Source: WTGJ01 sp965237765
GTDB lineage: Bacteria; Chloroflexota; Anaerolineae; Aggregatilineales; Phototrophicaceae
Direction: 5' to 3'
Length of the DNA stretch: 64,000 nt
NCBI GenBank assembly: GCA_965237765.1
Contig: OZ250157.1
Span: 682,001 to 746,000 of the forward strand
The notes beneath the pieces were generated by a model, which had not been told where the DNA came from, ran no database searches, and saw only the letters and a program-made list of their open reading frames with translations. Positions 51,594 through 60,242 of this stretch are shown here, one piece after another (within the stretch, counting starts at the first letter, position 1; each line of letters begins with the position of its first letter). The position numbers were made by a program, and so were the translations under genes.

Positions 51594-52721
51594 TCAAAAT
51601 GTGTAGGTGCGGAAAGGTGTGGAACACGGTGGCCCCGGCGCGAGGTGCAAGGCGGGGGTTTCTCCCAGTTCCATGATCAGACAGCCCAGCGTGATCTTCT
51701 GATCCGAATGATGGCAAACCGGCGCCTGGTGAGAGCTGAGGTGCCCCTTGATTCTCTCGATCGTGATGACTTCCGCCGGATCGCACAGCTGCTGTTCCAG
51801 ATAGTTGAAGCGCGCATGCGTATTGCTGCGTTCTCCAGTGGAGTCGCGCCATTGAGCGCGCTCATCTTCCGGCAGGAGCGCCAGACGATGTTCGTGAATA
51901 CTGCAATCATCGTTGACGAGGGGATGATTGGTATGCCAGACGCGGTCAGCGCCGGGGAAGATCGCGTACTCCACCACCTGGTTGGCTGAGCACTCCAGGC
52001 TCAAGACGTGTTCCGGCCCGCCCATGAGATAATTCTGGCCGGAAGCATGTTTAATGCCATGCATGAAATCCACAGCAGCACTTAGGCTTGGCTGTTCCAA
52101 GGCGCCGCGAACGACGAAATCTTCCGGCAAACCATCTTTCGCATAGTTCAAGGGCAGTACCGTATTACAGCAGATAGCGAGTCGGGCGTTGCTCATGCCC
52201 GCCAAGTTGATCTTGCCCGCAATGGTGAACATGAAGACTTCAAGCGGAGATTCCGGATACTTGATGTGAAAGAGCACCTGATAGCCATCGTAACAGGCTG
52301 GGGTATCCATATTTTGCGCAGCGAGGGCCGGTAAATCGCCTTGCGGATCGCTTCCAATTGCACTGCAGTGCTCAGCATTCCCCCAGCTTCTACCCAGCTT
52401 CTTCTCCATACGAAACCAGAGCTCTTCGTCACTAAGTTGCCGCGCAAAGATGGTGTTAAAATCGACGCCGGCACCCTCGGCTATGCCTTCAACTTCTTCC
52501 AATAACGCGGGAGTCCAGCGTTTCACAGCGGGCAAGAAGTTCGTCTCTTCCACCAGCTGCTGCAAAAAGCATTCCGGATCCAGCTGCAAATCCTGATAGA
52601 TTTGCTCCTTCCACTCCCCTACCATCGCTTGGGTGTCCTTCCGAAGCGTCTCACCATGTGCTCTTCCACGCTCTTTGGCGGAACCTTCCAACATGATCAC
52701 CCGGAAATCTTTAGTCTTCAT
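51594..52721 (-). CDS. C45-family autoproteolytic acyltransferase/hydrolase
   Basis: The ATG at 52721 gives 375 residues. The Ntn-hydrolase core has the nucleophile Cys at EHCSAIGSDPQGDLPALAAQNMD (Cys, then QNMD), the pattern of acyl-CoA:6-aminopenicillanic acid acyltransferase relatives, which cleave themselves before the Cys. N-terminal SAKERGRAHGETLRKD is typical. It should cut an amide bond in an acylated amine, beta-lactam or peptide-like compound. The start lies 11 bases past the beta-lactamase-like gene stop. Confidence 0.87.
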   Translation of the reverse strand: MKTKDFRVIMLEGSAKERGRAHGETLRKDTQAMVGEWKEQIYQDLQLDPECFLQQLVEETNFLPAVKRWTPALLEEVEGIAEGAGVDFNTIFARQLSDEELWFRMEKKLGRSWGNAEHCSAIGSDPQGDLPALAAQNMDTPACYDGYQVLFHIKYPESPLEVFMFTIAGKINLAGMSNARLAICCNTVLPLNYAKDGLPEDFVVRGALEQPSLSAAVDFMHGIKHASGQNYLMGGPEHVLSLECSANQVVEYAIFPGADRVWHTNHPLVNDDCSIHEHRLALLPEDERAQWRDSTGERSNTHARFNYLEQQLCDPAEVITIERIKGHLSSHQAPVCHHSDQKITLGCLIMELGETPALHLAPGPPCSTPFRTYTF

Positions 52722-52731
52722 CAGGACATCC

Positions 52732-53997
52732 TCAGATGACACCTGCATCGTGAATGGCGCGCACCACTTCATGCCACCAGTAATAGGGTACCCCGACACG
52801 CTGATTGACTGTGCCACTGAAGTAGAGACCGGTCTCTGGTTCGTAATACATCTTCGTGCCATATGCACCAGAATGGCCGATGAGAACTGTATTGGAGACT
52901 GTCCCCTCGCCAAAGATGCCGAGCCCCACCCCGGCGCGTGGCGGATTGATTCCTGGAAAGTGTCGCCATTGGGTCATCTTCACCAGCGTCTCTGAGTTCC
53001 GAAATAATTCCCCTCGGATCAGGCCTTTCAAAAATTTATTCAAATCCTCCACAGTCGAAACAACGCCTCCCCCACCGCGATCGTAAGACACATTGAACTT
53101 TCCGCTCACCACGCCGACTTCCCCCACGAAAAAATCGGAAACTTTATGTACCCATGGATCAGGGAGAGGATCCTTGGCATAGGCGAGGTAACTCTTTTCC
53201 ATACCGAGGGGATCAAATATCCGTTCACGCCACAAGCGATGCAAGCTTTTCCCAGTGAGCTTCTCGGCAACAAGGCCAAGAATGACATAGCCCGTATCGC
53301 TGTAATAGAAGCGCTCGCCAGGGGGCCAAAGCGCTGCCGCGGACGTTCCTGTCGCCAGGAACCAATTGACAACGCCTGCTTCCTTATCATCAGGCCGGGT
53401 CGGATCCCACATTTTCCAGTTCTTGCTGGTAACGAGTTCATCGAGGTCACAATCGGGATCTTCAAGGCAGGCGAGGTGGGCGGCAAACCCGTCACGATAG
53501 CGCGCACCATACGATTCAGGAGCGCGGTGACCGTATTCTTTGGCTGTCCCACCTGCATCATCGCCGACCGCCTCCTTAATCCCTGCTGTATGCATGAGCA
53601 AGTGGCGGATTGTCATCTGCTTACCGTAGCTTTTTCCATCCATCATATGCAGACGATCCACAATTTCGTCGTCAAAGACAGCAAGCTCAGCGAGATTCGA
53701 ATCCAAGCCCTTGCTACCCAGTGCGCCCTCCTCTAGCAACTGGAGTATTACAGTTGCGGTCATCGGCTTGGCGACACTGGCGATATGAAACTGATGCCCG
53801 GTCGTCATTGCTGTCTCCGAATTCGCATAGGCACGACCGACCGCTCTTTCGTAGACAAAATCTGCATGCGGTAGCTCAACCCGGATTACCGCGTTGATCA
53901 CACCTGGCTCTTCGGTGTTGTATGCGCCAACTTCTAGATGATTCATAACTTCAGCGAGTTTTTGCTCGGCTTCCTGTTGCCAGTTAAGTCTCATCAT
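52732..53997 (-). CDS. Serine hydrolase, class C beta-lactamase fold
   Basis: The 421-residue protein has the SxxK motif in FHIASVAKPMTA, the YxN-like FYYSDTGYVILG (Asp replaces Asn), and an HxG-type segment IGHSGAYGTKMYYEP. It is a penicillin-binding-fold esterase, D-amino peptidase or lactamase; no signal peptide is visible, so it acts in the cytoplasm. SD GAGGAA precedes the ATG pair MM; either Met could be the start. It belongs to a run of coupled genes (MATE-like, this, C45, SMP-30). Confidence 0.85.
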   Translation of the reverse strand: MMRLNWQQEAEQKLAEVMNHLEVGAYNTEEPGVINAVIRVELPHADFVYERAVGRAYANSETAMTTGHQFHIASVAKPMTATVILQLLEEGALGSKGLDSNLAELAVFDDEIVDRLHMMDGKSYGKQMTIRHLLMHTAGIKEAVGDDAGGTAKEYGHRAPESYGARYRDGFAAHLACLEDPDCDLDELVTSKNWKMWDPTRPDDKEAGVVNWFLATGTSAAALWPPGERFYYSDTGYVILGLVAEKLTGKSLHRLWRERIFDPLGMEKSYLAYAKDPLPDPWVHKVSDFFVGEVGVVSGKFNVSYDRGGGGVVSTVEDLNKFLKGLIRGELFRNSETLVKMTQWRHFPGINPPRAGVGLGIFGEGTVSNTVLIGHSGAYGTKMYYEPETGLYFSGTVNQRVGVPYYWWHEVVRAIHDAGVI

Positions 53998-54009
53998 GAA
54001 TCTTCCTCG

Positions 54010-55452
54010 TCATGCCTCATCTTCGAGCCAACGCAGCCATTTGCGGCTGCGCCAACGCATCCAGATCGTCTGCACCGATATGCCCGCTGTCTGTGCGGCG
54101 GCTGCCACATAAATCCCTCTCGCTTGACCCCAAATCATGCCTAGGATGAGTATTCCCACCATCGTGACTGAGTGCAGGAATACCGCTTCGGTGATGCGAT
54201 TCGTCCGGCGTTTATAGGTCAATATCCCCTGGTAATAGCTTTGAAACACGAGGAATATCGGATAAGGCAATATGAACCAGAATGACAGGCGGGCAACAGT
54301 GAACAGCGAGTCGGACAAAGCGGAGATGCTACCGAACCACAGCCTACCTAGTGGCGTAACCACCAGCGCAACCGCCAACATTGCTGTCGCTCCGCCGACA
54401 AGAACTGTGAACCTTCGGACTTTCGCGAGGGCACCACGTCGGTCAAGCACAGTGACCATCACATCAACAATCGGCCCACCACCCGCTCCCAGCATCCCGG
54501 CCAGCCCTACCACAGGGGACCACACGGCCAGCGACAACACCGGGTCGGGCATACGGCTTAGCGCCGCACTAACCACCGGTTGGATCAAGAACATGGCTAC
54601 GGTCGTGCTTGCCAGCGGGATATAGAATCTCACGAACCTCGCGTGGGTCAATATCTGCGTGGGCGGTGGCGCCGCTCTCAGCTCATTCCGTCGAACCGGT
54701 CGCGTCCGCCACTCAATGAACACCGCCTCGATCAACACACCAGCGGTCATGGCAATTGAGCCCAACACCACACCCGAAACCGAACGCAACGACAGACCCA
54801 CAAACATGATCGCGAGGACCAGCAACAAGCGAATCAACGTCCCGGTAACGATCGAATACGCATACCCGAAACGGATTAATGCCCCTTGATTGAAGCGACG
54901 ATAGGCAACCATAGCGAGGTAAGGGATGGTGATGATCATGCCGGTTCTTGCCGGTTCGATGATTTCTTCCGGAGCACCAATCAGCCCGCTGGTCACCCAA
55001 TAGTAGGCCGGGGTGATGGATAAGATGATATGGACGACGGTAAAGAGCCCAATGTACCACAAGGCGTATTTCCGTAGCCGACGATAGGAATCCCAATCTT
55101 TGCTGAACGTAGCGGAAGCAGTCAGGAGAACCAGTAGCGGTGACTCGATAGCAAAGGTGAGCGAACGGACGATGCCTCCCAATGCCGCGAGATTAACCGC
55201 GGGATCAGACAGGCGGGCCGCCAGCGCTGCTACGAGCGGACCTTCGGCCACCATCATCAACCAACTTAACGTTAACGGCCACCAGGCACGAGCGATATGG
55301 CCCAGCGTGACTTCAGCGTCTGGCTTTGTGATCGCTGGGGCTGAAGACGGCACTACCTGTGCTGCCCCGGTGACGCCGACAGGGGCTAGATCAGCCCGCA
55401 CAGCATGGGGATTTTTGACCACAACAGGCAAATCGTCAGATTGGCCTGTCAA
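54010..55452 (-). CDS. MATE/MOP-superfamily-like membrane transporter
   Basis: The 480-residue protein has a hydrophilic N-terminus of about 50 residues and about 12 membrane segments, with two similar halves (WWPLTLSWLMMVAEGPLVAAL and RFYIPLASTTVAMFLIQPVV), the pattern of MOP flippases, MATE exporters or the ANK-type relatives. It starts with TTG at 55452 overlapping the M14 gene stop. Its place between a carboxypeptidase and hydrolases suggests transport of their substrate or product; direction is unknown. Confidence 0.65.
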   Translation of the reverse strand: MTGQSDDLPVVVKNPHAVRADLAPVGVTGAAQVVPSSAPAITKPDAEVTLGHIARAWWPLTLSWLMMVAEGPLVAALAARLSDPAVNLAALGGIVRSLTFAIESPLLVLLTASATFSKDWDSYRRLRKYALWYIGLFTVVHIILSITPAYYWVTSGLIGAPEEIIEPARTGMIITIPYLAMVAYRRFNQGALIRFGYAYSIVTGTLIRLLLVLAIMFVGLSLRSVSGVVLGSIAMTAGVLIEAVFIEWRTRPVRRNELRAAPPPTQILTHARFVRFYIPLASTTVAMFLIQPVVSAALSRMPDPVLSLAVWSPVVGLAGMLGAGGGPIVDVMVTVLDRRGALAKVRRFTVLVGGATAMLAVALVVTPLGRLWFGSISALSDSLFTVARLSFWFILPYPIFLVFQSYYQGILTYKRRTNRITEAVFLHSVTMVGILILGMIWGQARGIYVAAAAQTAGISVQTIWMRWRSRKWLRWLEDEA

Positions 55453-56837
55453 TCAAGATGCTCTCTATTCAGCGCTGCTGCGGTTGCCAATCCGGCGCAG
55501 ACCTGTACGCCGACAATGTTCCGGATGGGGAGGTTCACGTAATCGAGTTCCTGCTCCAGCGCTACGGCAACATCGTGCAGGTTATTCTTGACAACTTCCC
55601 TGGGAATATGAAAGGCAGCATTGTCGTTACCGGCAGCGACTTCGGCCTCCAACATTTGCAGAAACATCCCGCGCATACGCAACCACTCGTGCTCTTTTCG
55701 GTATTTGACCCGAAAGCGTTCGGCTACAGTGGCGGAACGATCCAACGCGGGATCTTCAGCGAGCCATTGTCGCTGCTGCGGAATTCCCCCAAGGTAATAA
55801 TGGATGCGGTCCCGCACGGCCCGGCGAAATGGAGTGTCCTGTGTGAGTTCACTCTCGACGCCCTCATACCAGCGTTGGAGTAGCGAGAAGAAGGTCTCCT
55901 CCCGGTCCACCATCTCCGCAAACACATCGCGGCGTGCAACCCCCAGCGGAGCACCATCGTTGATCCGAGCCTCCGTCCAATAAGGCACTTCTGGCAACAG
56001 GGTTAACGTGTTGTACAGCGTTTCGGCATAACCGTTGCTCGTGCCGCCCCAGGTTACGCCGCTGGTCGGGTCAACCATGCCGGCCGACAGCCGGCGCTCA
56101 TAACCATCTTTGATCGTGATGGTCCGGTAGATGGCGGGCGCAAATTGCTCGATATAACCGGCCTGGTCTGACTCACCCAGATCAAGCGGCACATCGAACC
56201 AACCGGGGATCTCCGCGAGTGCCGGGAAAACCGCAGCGAAACGATGACTGATGTAGTAATACGAACCACCGAATTCTGCATTGTGTAGCGAGAGCATTAA
56301 CTTCGGTTGGAGGGTATCTATCGCCTGTTTCAGCGCCAATGTTTCTGGGAATGGTTGATTGAACTTGAACGTCTTGTATTCGGCCGGGAACAGCATTTCA
56401 GGCTGTTCGTTCATGAGTGGGCGGAACATGTGCCGATAATAGTTGCGCGGCGTGAGGGGTTCTTTGAACCAACCCTCATTGAGCCGCATGCCATCGATAT
56501 CCAGGCAGCGAATGAAATGCCATTGGTAGCCTAATTCCTGCCGCAACGCCTCATTCTCACACAAATAGCGGCTCAAGAAATCGATGGTCATACATCCAAC
56601 GGGCTCGCACGGGTGCGGTCCACCGAATGCCAGCACATTCTCTTCCCCTTCACCAATGCTGATTAACTCAATCGGATCACCGGCGCGGGTTTCACCGATG
56701 ACCTGTACGCGCACCAGCTTGGGAAAATCGCTCACCAGCTGGCGCGTCGCTGCATACTGTTCATCGATAGTCTGGAATGTAGCGAAGTCAGGAATGAAGC
56801 TAGCGATCGCCTGCAAGTCCAACTGTTGTGCCCTCAT
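55449..56837 (-). CDS. M14-family zinc carboxypeptidase-like protein
   Basis: The 462-residue protein has the zinc motif HxxE in FGGPHPCEPVGCMTIDFLSR, a downstream Arg/Asn segment (RCLDIDGMRLNEGWFKEP) and the third zinc His in LMLSLHNAEFGGSYYYISH. No signal peptide is seen. It removes a C-terminal residue from a peptide or related amide. It is transcribed after a peptide-binding protein and before the transporter and hydrolases. A glutamate for catalysis near the C-terminus is likely (RKEHEW region) but not certain. Confidence 0.82.
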   Translation of the reverse strand: MRAQQLDLQAIASFIPDFATFQTIDEQYAATRQLVSDFPKLVRVQVIGETRAGDPIELISIGEGEENVLAFGGPHPCEPVGCMTIDFLSRYLCENEALRQELGYQWHFIRCLDIDGMRLNEGWFKEPLTPRNYYRHMFRPLMNEQPEMLFPAEYKTFKFNQPFPETLALKQAIDTLQPKLMLSLHNAEFGGSYYYISHRFAAVFPALAEIPGWFDVPLDLGESDQAGYIEQFAPAIYRTITIKDGYERRLSAGMVDPTSGVTWGGTSNGYAETLYNTLTLLPEVPYWTEARINDGAPLGVARRDVFAEMVDREETFFSLLQRWYEGVESELTQDTPFRRAVRDRIHYYLGGIPQQRQWLAEDPALDRSATVAERFRVKYRKEHEWLRMRGMFLQMLEAEVAAGNDNAAFHIPREVVKNNLHDVAVALEQELDYVNLPIRNIVGVQVCAGLATAAALNREHLD

Positions 56838-56933
56838 TTGACTGCTTTCAATCCTGTGTTGAAGCGCTCAGATTCCACGGTAGAGCAACGCAAGTCCCAT
56901 ATACCCATCACCTGGGGGGCGATATGGTGTGTG

Positions 56934-56968
56934 AAAAACAGGAGGTGGGAACGTCTCCCACCTCCTGG
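56934..56968 (-). terminator. Rho-independent terminator after the peptide-binding protein gene
   Basis: A perfect 12-base-pair stem (CAGGAGGTGGGA / TCCCACCTCCTG) with a 5-base loop is followed by five Ts on the minus strand. It lies downstream of the binding-protein gene at 56985-58595 and would separate or attenuate transcription into the M14 gene. Confidence 0.88.
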
Positions 56969-56984
56969 CGCTTCTTGTTTGAGC

Positions 56985-58595
56985 TTACTTATCCAACCAG
57001 AGGTTGTTGTTCGTCGTGCAAACGTTGTCAAAGCCCCACGGCAGGCCATAGTCTTTCACATAGCTGGCCGCAAAGGTAACAGAGCGGATCGGTGGCGAGG
57101 CATTGATGGTATTGAACTGCTCACCGAATACCTTGCGCACGGCGGTTTCCATGATCGCATCTCGCTCATCGAAATCGGGGGTTTGGTTGGCAAGTTCGAT
57201 TGCCGCGAAGACTTCTTCGTCTTCAAAGCCCATCACAGCCGCAAACCCGGATTGCGCTCCCCAGCACACGTCCATGCCAGCGGGGCCACCACAACCTCCC
57301 CACAAGCGGACACGACGCTGGCCGACCTGGCTACCCGCTTCCGCATTGATATACATATCCGCCCAGGTACTGAATTCCACGACCTCAGGGACTGCAGGAA
57401 TGCCTACCTCCTGCAATTGGGTAAGCACGATTTCCGCGACTCGATCCAGGCTGGCAATATTGAACGTGTTGACGATGACTTCTTCCATGTCCACACCGTC
57501 TTTATCGACGATGCCATTGCCGTCCGTATCCACCCAACCAGCCTCTGCCAGGAGCTCGCGCGCGCGATCCGGATCGTAAGCCTGCGTAGCATCCAGACCG
57601 TCGACATGACCGGCGAGTCCTCCGCTGGTCGGACCCGCTGTGCCGGATTCAGACGCTACCTCGCTATAGACAACGATGCCGATGCGGTCACTATCCAGAG
57701 CGCGCGCCCAGGCCTCACGCACGCGTACATCCGAGAAGTCATCCACTCCCGCAGGGAAGTGGATCATTCGCGCCGAACCCGAGTTACGCACGAAGGGTTG
57801 GAAGTTTTCATCATTGGAGAGGCGTGCGATCTCAACCGCAGGAATTCCGGGCACAAAATCCACATCACCGGCTTCCAAAGCGATCAAAGCGACGCTCGAT
57901 TCGGGGATGATCTGATATTCGATGCCATCGAGATAACAATCGATGTAATAGTCCTCATTGGCGCGCAAGGTCAGGTGATCATCCGCCACATATTCGACGA
58001 ATTCAAAGGGCCCAGCTCCAATCGGATTGGAGCCGAATTCATCACCGTAATGTTCCACCGCTTCTTGTGGGATGATGGCCAGCAGCCCCAGACCGGAAGT
58101 CTGTTCGAACCAGAGAGAGGTCGGCGCCGTCAGATTGAACTGCACCGTGTAATCATCCAACGCTTCCATGGATTCGAACACATTGAGGACGTTGGATTCC
58201 ACAGTGCTGCCATCCGTGGTCAACCAACGATTCATGCTGTAGATCACATCGTTGGCGACTACCTCACGGCCTGCTCCTTCCGGGAAAACCTCGTTGCCAT
58301 CGTGGAAAGTGACGCCCTGGCGCAGATGGAAAACCAAGGTCGTATTATCGACCCACTCCCAGGACTCAGCTAGATCTGGGAACGGTTGCCCGTAGTTTTG
58401 CTTGCGGTAGAGATAGATGTGAATATTGGACATCGCCTGCTTAGATGGGCCATCACTTGAGAAAATGCTGTCGAACTGGATGAGGGCCGCTGCAACAGGG
58501 CGGAAAATGCCACCTTCCATGGGCTCGTCTTGCGCCACGACAATCAGCGGCACCATCAACAACAGAACGGACAGGAGTAATAGGTTGCGTTTCAT
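56985..58595 (-). CDS. Peptide/nickel-type ABC transporter substrate-binding protein (SBP family 5)
   Basis: The start MKRNLLLLSVLLLMVPLIVV at 58595 follows GAGGAG and opens a Sec signal with likely signal-peptidase I cleavage near VAQD; no lipobox. The 536-residue protein has family 5 landmarks: PDLAESWEWVDNTTLVFHLRQG, NDVIYSMNRWL, NPIGAGPFEFVEYV and YDPDRARELLAEAGW. A Ca-loop-like DTDGNGIVDKDG occurs around residue 350. It delivers oligopeptides or another small ligand to the permeases. A strong hairpin terminator follows. Confidence 0.9.
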   Translation of the reverse strand: MKRNLLLLSVLLLMVPLIVVAQDEPMEGGIFRPVAAALIQFDSIFSSDGPSKQAMSNIHIYLYRKQNYGQPFPDLAESWEWVDNTTLVFHLRQGVTFHDGNEVFPEGAGREVVANDVIYSMNRWLTTDGSTVESNVLNVFESMEALDDYTVQFNLTAPTSLWFEQTSGLGLLAIIPQEAVEHYGDEFGSNPIGAGPFEFVEYVADDHLTLRANEDYYIDCYLDGIEYQIIPESSVALIALEAGDVDFVPGIPAVEIARLSNDENFQPFVRNSGSARMIHFPAGVDDFSDVRVREAWARALDSDRIGIVVYSEVASESGTAGPTSGGLAGHVDGLDATQAYDPDRARELLAEAGWVDTDGNGIVDKDGVDMEEVIVNTFNIASLDRVAEIVLTQLQEVGIPAVPEVVEFSTWADMYINAEAGSQVGQRRVRLWGGCGGPAGMDVCWGAQSGFAAVMGFEDEEVFAAIELANQTPDFDERDAIMETAVRKVFGEQFNTINASPPIRSVTFAASYVKDYGLPWGFDNVCTTNNNLWLDK

Positions 58596-58743
58596 TTCGT
58601 GCTCCTCACATCCTAAAGCGTGTATCTGCAAGAACGATGGACACGGCCTCCGCGGTGATCCCTACAGCGGGGCTGTGTGGTTAATGACTATCATTCCCCT
58701 TTCTACTCAGCGTAGCTGTGGAAGAAGCAAATCTCTGACAAAT

Positions 58744-58782
58744 TCGTGTACAACATATCGTGCATAAATATATTGTATACGA
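58744..58782. promoter_or_regulatory. GntR-like inverted-repeat operator upstream of the first SBP gene
   Basis: TCGTGTACAA (58744-58753) and TTGTATACGA (58773-58782) form an inverted repeat with one mismatch, separated by 19 bases that include CATATCGTGCA. The arms match the GntR/FadR-type pattern TNGTNNNACNA. Otherwise the 323-base gap 58596-58918, between the binding protein and the permease, shows no other gene. Confidence 0.5.
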
Positions 58783-58918
58783 TTTACGGAAAACCTAACA
58801 AATCCTGCCACCCGTGTCAACTCCTTCCAGCGTTATCCTTCGGTTTGGGCAACCCGTGAATCGCTGCTCCTCTGTCTCGTAGTTCTCACAATGTACGCTG
58901 GGGGCAGCGGCGCGCGCT

Positions 58919-59800
58919 TCACAGCCGCATATAGGGATCAAGCGTATCCCGCAGCGCATCGCCGACAAAATTCAGCGAGAGCACCGTGATCATGATCATC
59001 AACCCCGGCGCGATCACGAGCACCGGCCGGATGCGCATGAATTCGCGCATTTTCGTGAGCATATTCCCCCATTCCGCGTTCGGCGGCTGCACACCCATCC
59101 CCAAGAAACTCAAAGCGGCGGCGGCGAGTATCGCCTGGGCCACGCCGAAGGTCGCTTGCACCACGACGATGCCGACGACATTGGGCAAAATATGGCGCGT
59201 GAGGATGCGCATGTCGGAAGCCCCCAGCGCTCGCGCGGCCACGACGAAGGTCATCTCGCGCAGCGAGAGCACGACAGCGCGTACGAGCCGCGCATAGCCG
59301 ATCCAGCTGACCAACCCCAGGGCCAGCATCATGTTGGTCAGGCTGGGACCCAGAATGGCGACGAAGGCCAAAGCCAAGATGAGAAACGGAAACGCGAAGA
59401 GCAGGTCGACGATGCGCATGATGACCATGTCGACTGCCCCACCAAAATAGCCGCTTATCGCGCCCAGGGTAACGCCGATCGAACCCGCGATCCCCACCAC
59501 GATAAAACCCACAACCAAGGATGTGCGACTGCCATGAATCAAGCGACTGAGGACATCCCGACCCAAATCATCCGTTCCCAGCAGATGTCCGGACGAGAAT
59601 GGTGATTGCAACCCATTGAACAGATCTATGTCATTGGGATCGTACGGAGCAATCTGATGAGCGAAGATCGCCACCACGGCGAGCAACACCAGCACCATCA
59701 GGCTCAACATCGCCGCAATATTCTGACGCAACTGCCGCAATGTTTCTGACCAAAGCGCCCGGTGATCCACTATCCCTATGGTGAGGTTCTGCGCCATCAC
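58919..59800 (-). CDS. Peptide ABC transporter permease, DppC type
   Basis: The 293-residue protein has an N-terminal helix, the OppC_N region HQIAPYDPNDIDLFNG, the conserved GTDDLGRDVLSRLIHGSRTSL, five more membrane segments and the permease coupling motif VAARALGASDMRILTRHILPN (EAA-type loop), ending LNFVGDALRDTLDPYMRL. It forms half of the membrane channel for an oligopeptide transporter. The DppB partner just upstream is only a fragment, and no ATPase genes follow on this strand. Confidence 0.9.
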   Translation of the reverse strand: MMAQNLTIGIVDHRALWSETLRQLRQNIAAMLSLMVLVLLAVVAIFAHQIAPYDPNDIDLFNGLQSPFSSGHLLGTDDLGRDVLSRLIHGSRTSLVVGFIVVGIAGSIGVTLGAISGYFGGAVDMVIMRIVDLLFAFPFLILALAFVAILGPSLTNMMLALGLVSWIGYARLVRAVVLSLREMTFVVAARALGASDMRILTRHILPNVVGIVVVQATFGVAQAILAAAALSFLGMGVQPPNAEWGNMLTKMREFMRIRPVLVIAPGLMIMITVLSLNFVGDALRDTLDPYMRL

Positions 59801-59830
59801 AGCCTCTTTCCTCGCCTGTTATCCGTCATA

Positions 59831-59983
59831 TCAGATGCGCGGATCGACGTACACGTAGAGAATATCGAGGAGTAAATTGATGATGGCAAATGTCGTCGCG
59901 AAGATCAGCACAGCGCCCATTGGTAACATGTAATCCGTGACTTCTTGCTGGCTCTTACTCAAATCATCATAGTGATGATACAT
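59831..59983 (-). pseudogene. 3' remnant of a DppB-type peptide permease
   Basis: Read on the minus strand, the last 34 codons before the TGA (59831) encode DYMLPMGAVLIFATTFAIIN followed by LLLDILYVYVDPRI, which is the invariant C-terminal end of DppB permeases (compare NLLADLAYAVIDPRT in the complete DppB at 61946). Upstream of 59935 homology is lost, although the frame stays open to an ATG at 59983 and to a stop near 60020. The rest of the gene is deleted or replaced. It is positioned just before dppC, as expected for a dppB-dppC pair. Confidence 0.82.
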
Positions 59984-60046
59984 CGTTAGCCCAACAATGT
60001 GCGACCAGATTGTCTTGACAATTTAGAAAGCATACCCCGCATTCCG

Positions 60047-60103
60047 CAACATATTGTGCAAATATCCAAGAGCATTAGGATATTATGATGAATTGTTGTA
60101 TAC
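60047..60103. promoter_or_regulatory. GntR-like operator-type motifs upstream of the second SBP gene
   Basis: CAACATATTGTGCA (60047-60060) and TTGTATAC (60096-60103) repeat words found together upstream of the first SBP gene (CAACATATCGTGCA at 58751 and TTGTATAC at 58773). The shared words suggest a common regulator. No perfect -35/-10 pair is evident here. Confidence 0.45.
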
Positions 60104-60242
60104 CTAGCACCATACATCGCAATACTGCATGGCGATCGTTCGATCCATGCCTACAAAATGCGGCGGGATTGCCTATGAAACGATACAGTCATCCAGAGTT
60201 CCGCAAAAAATTGACCTTACCTATGTTTTAAAGGAGCAAATC

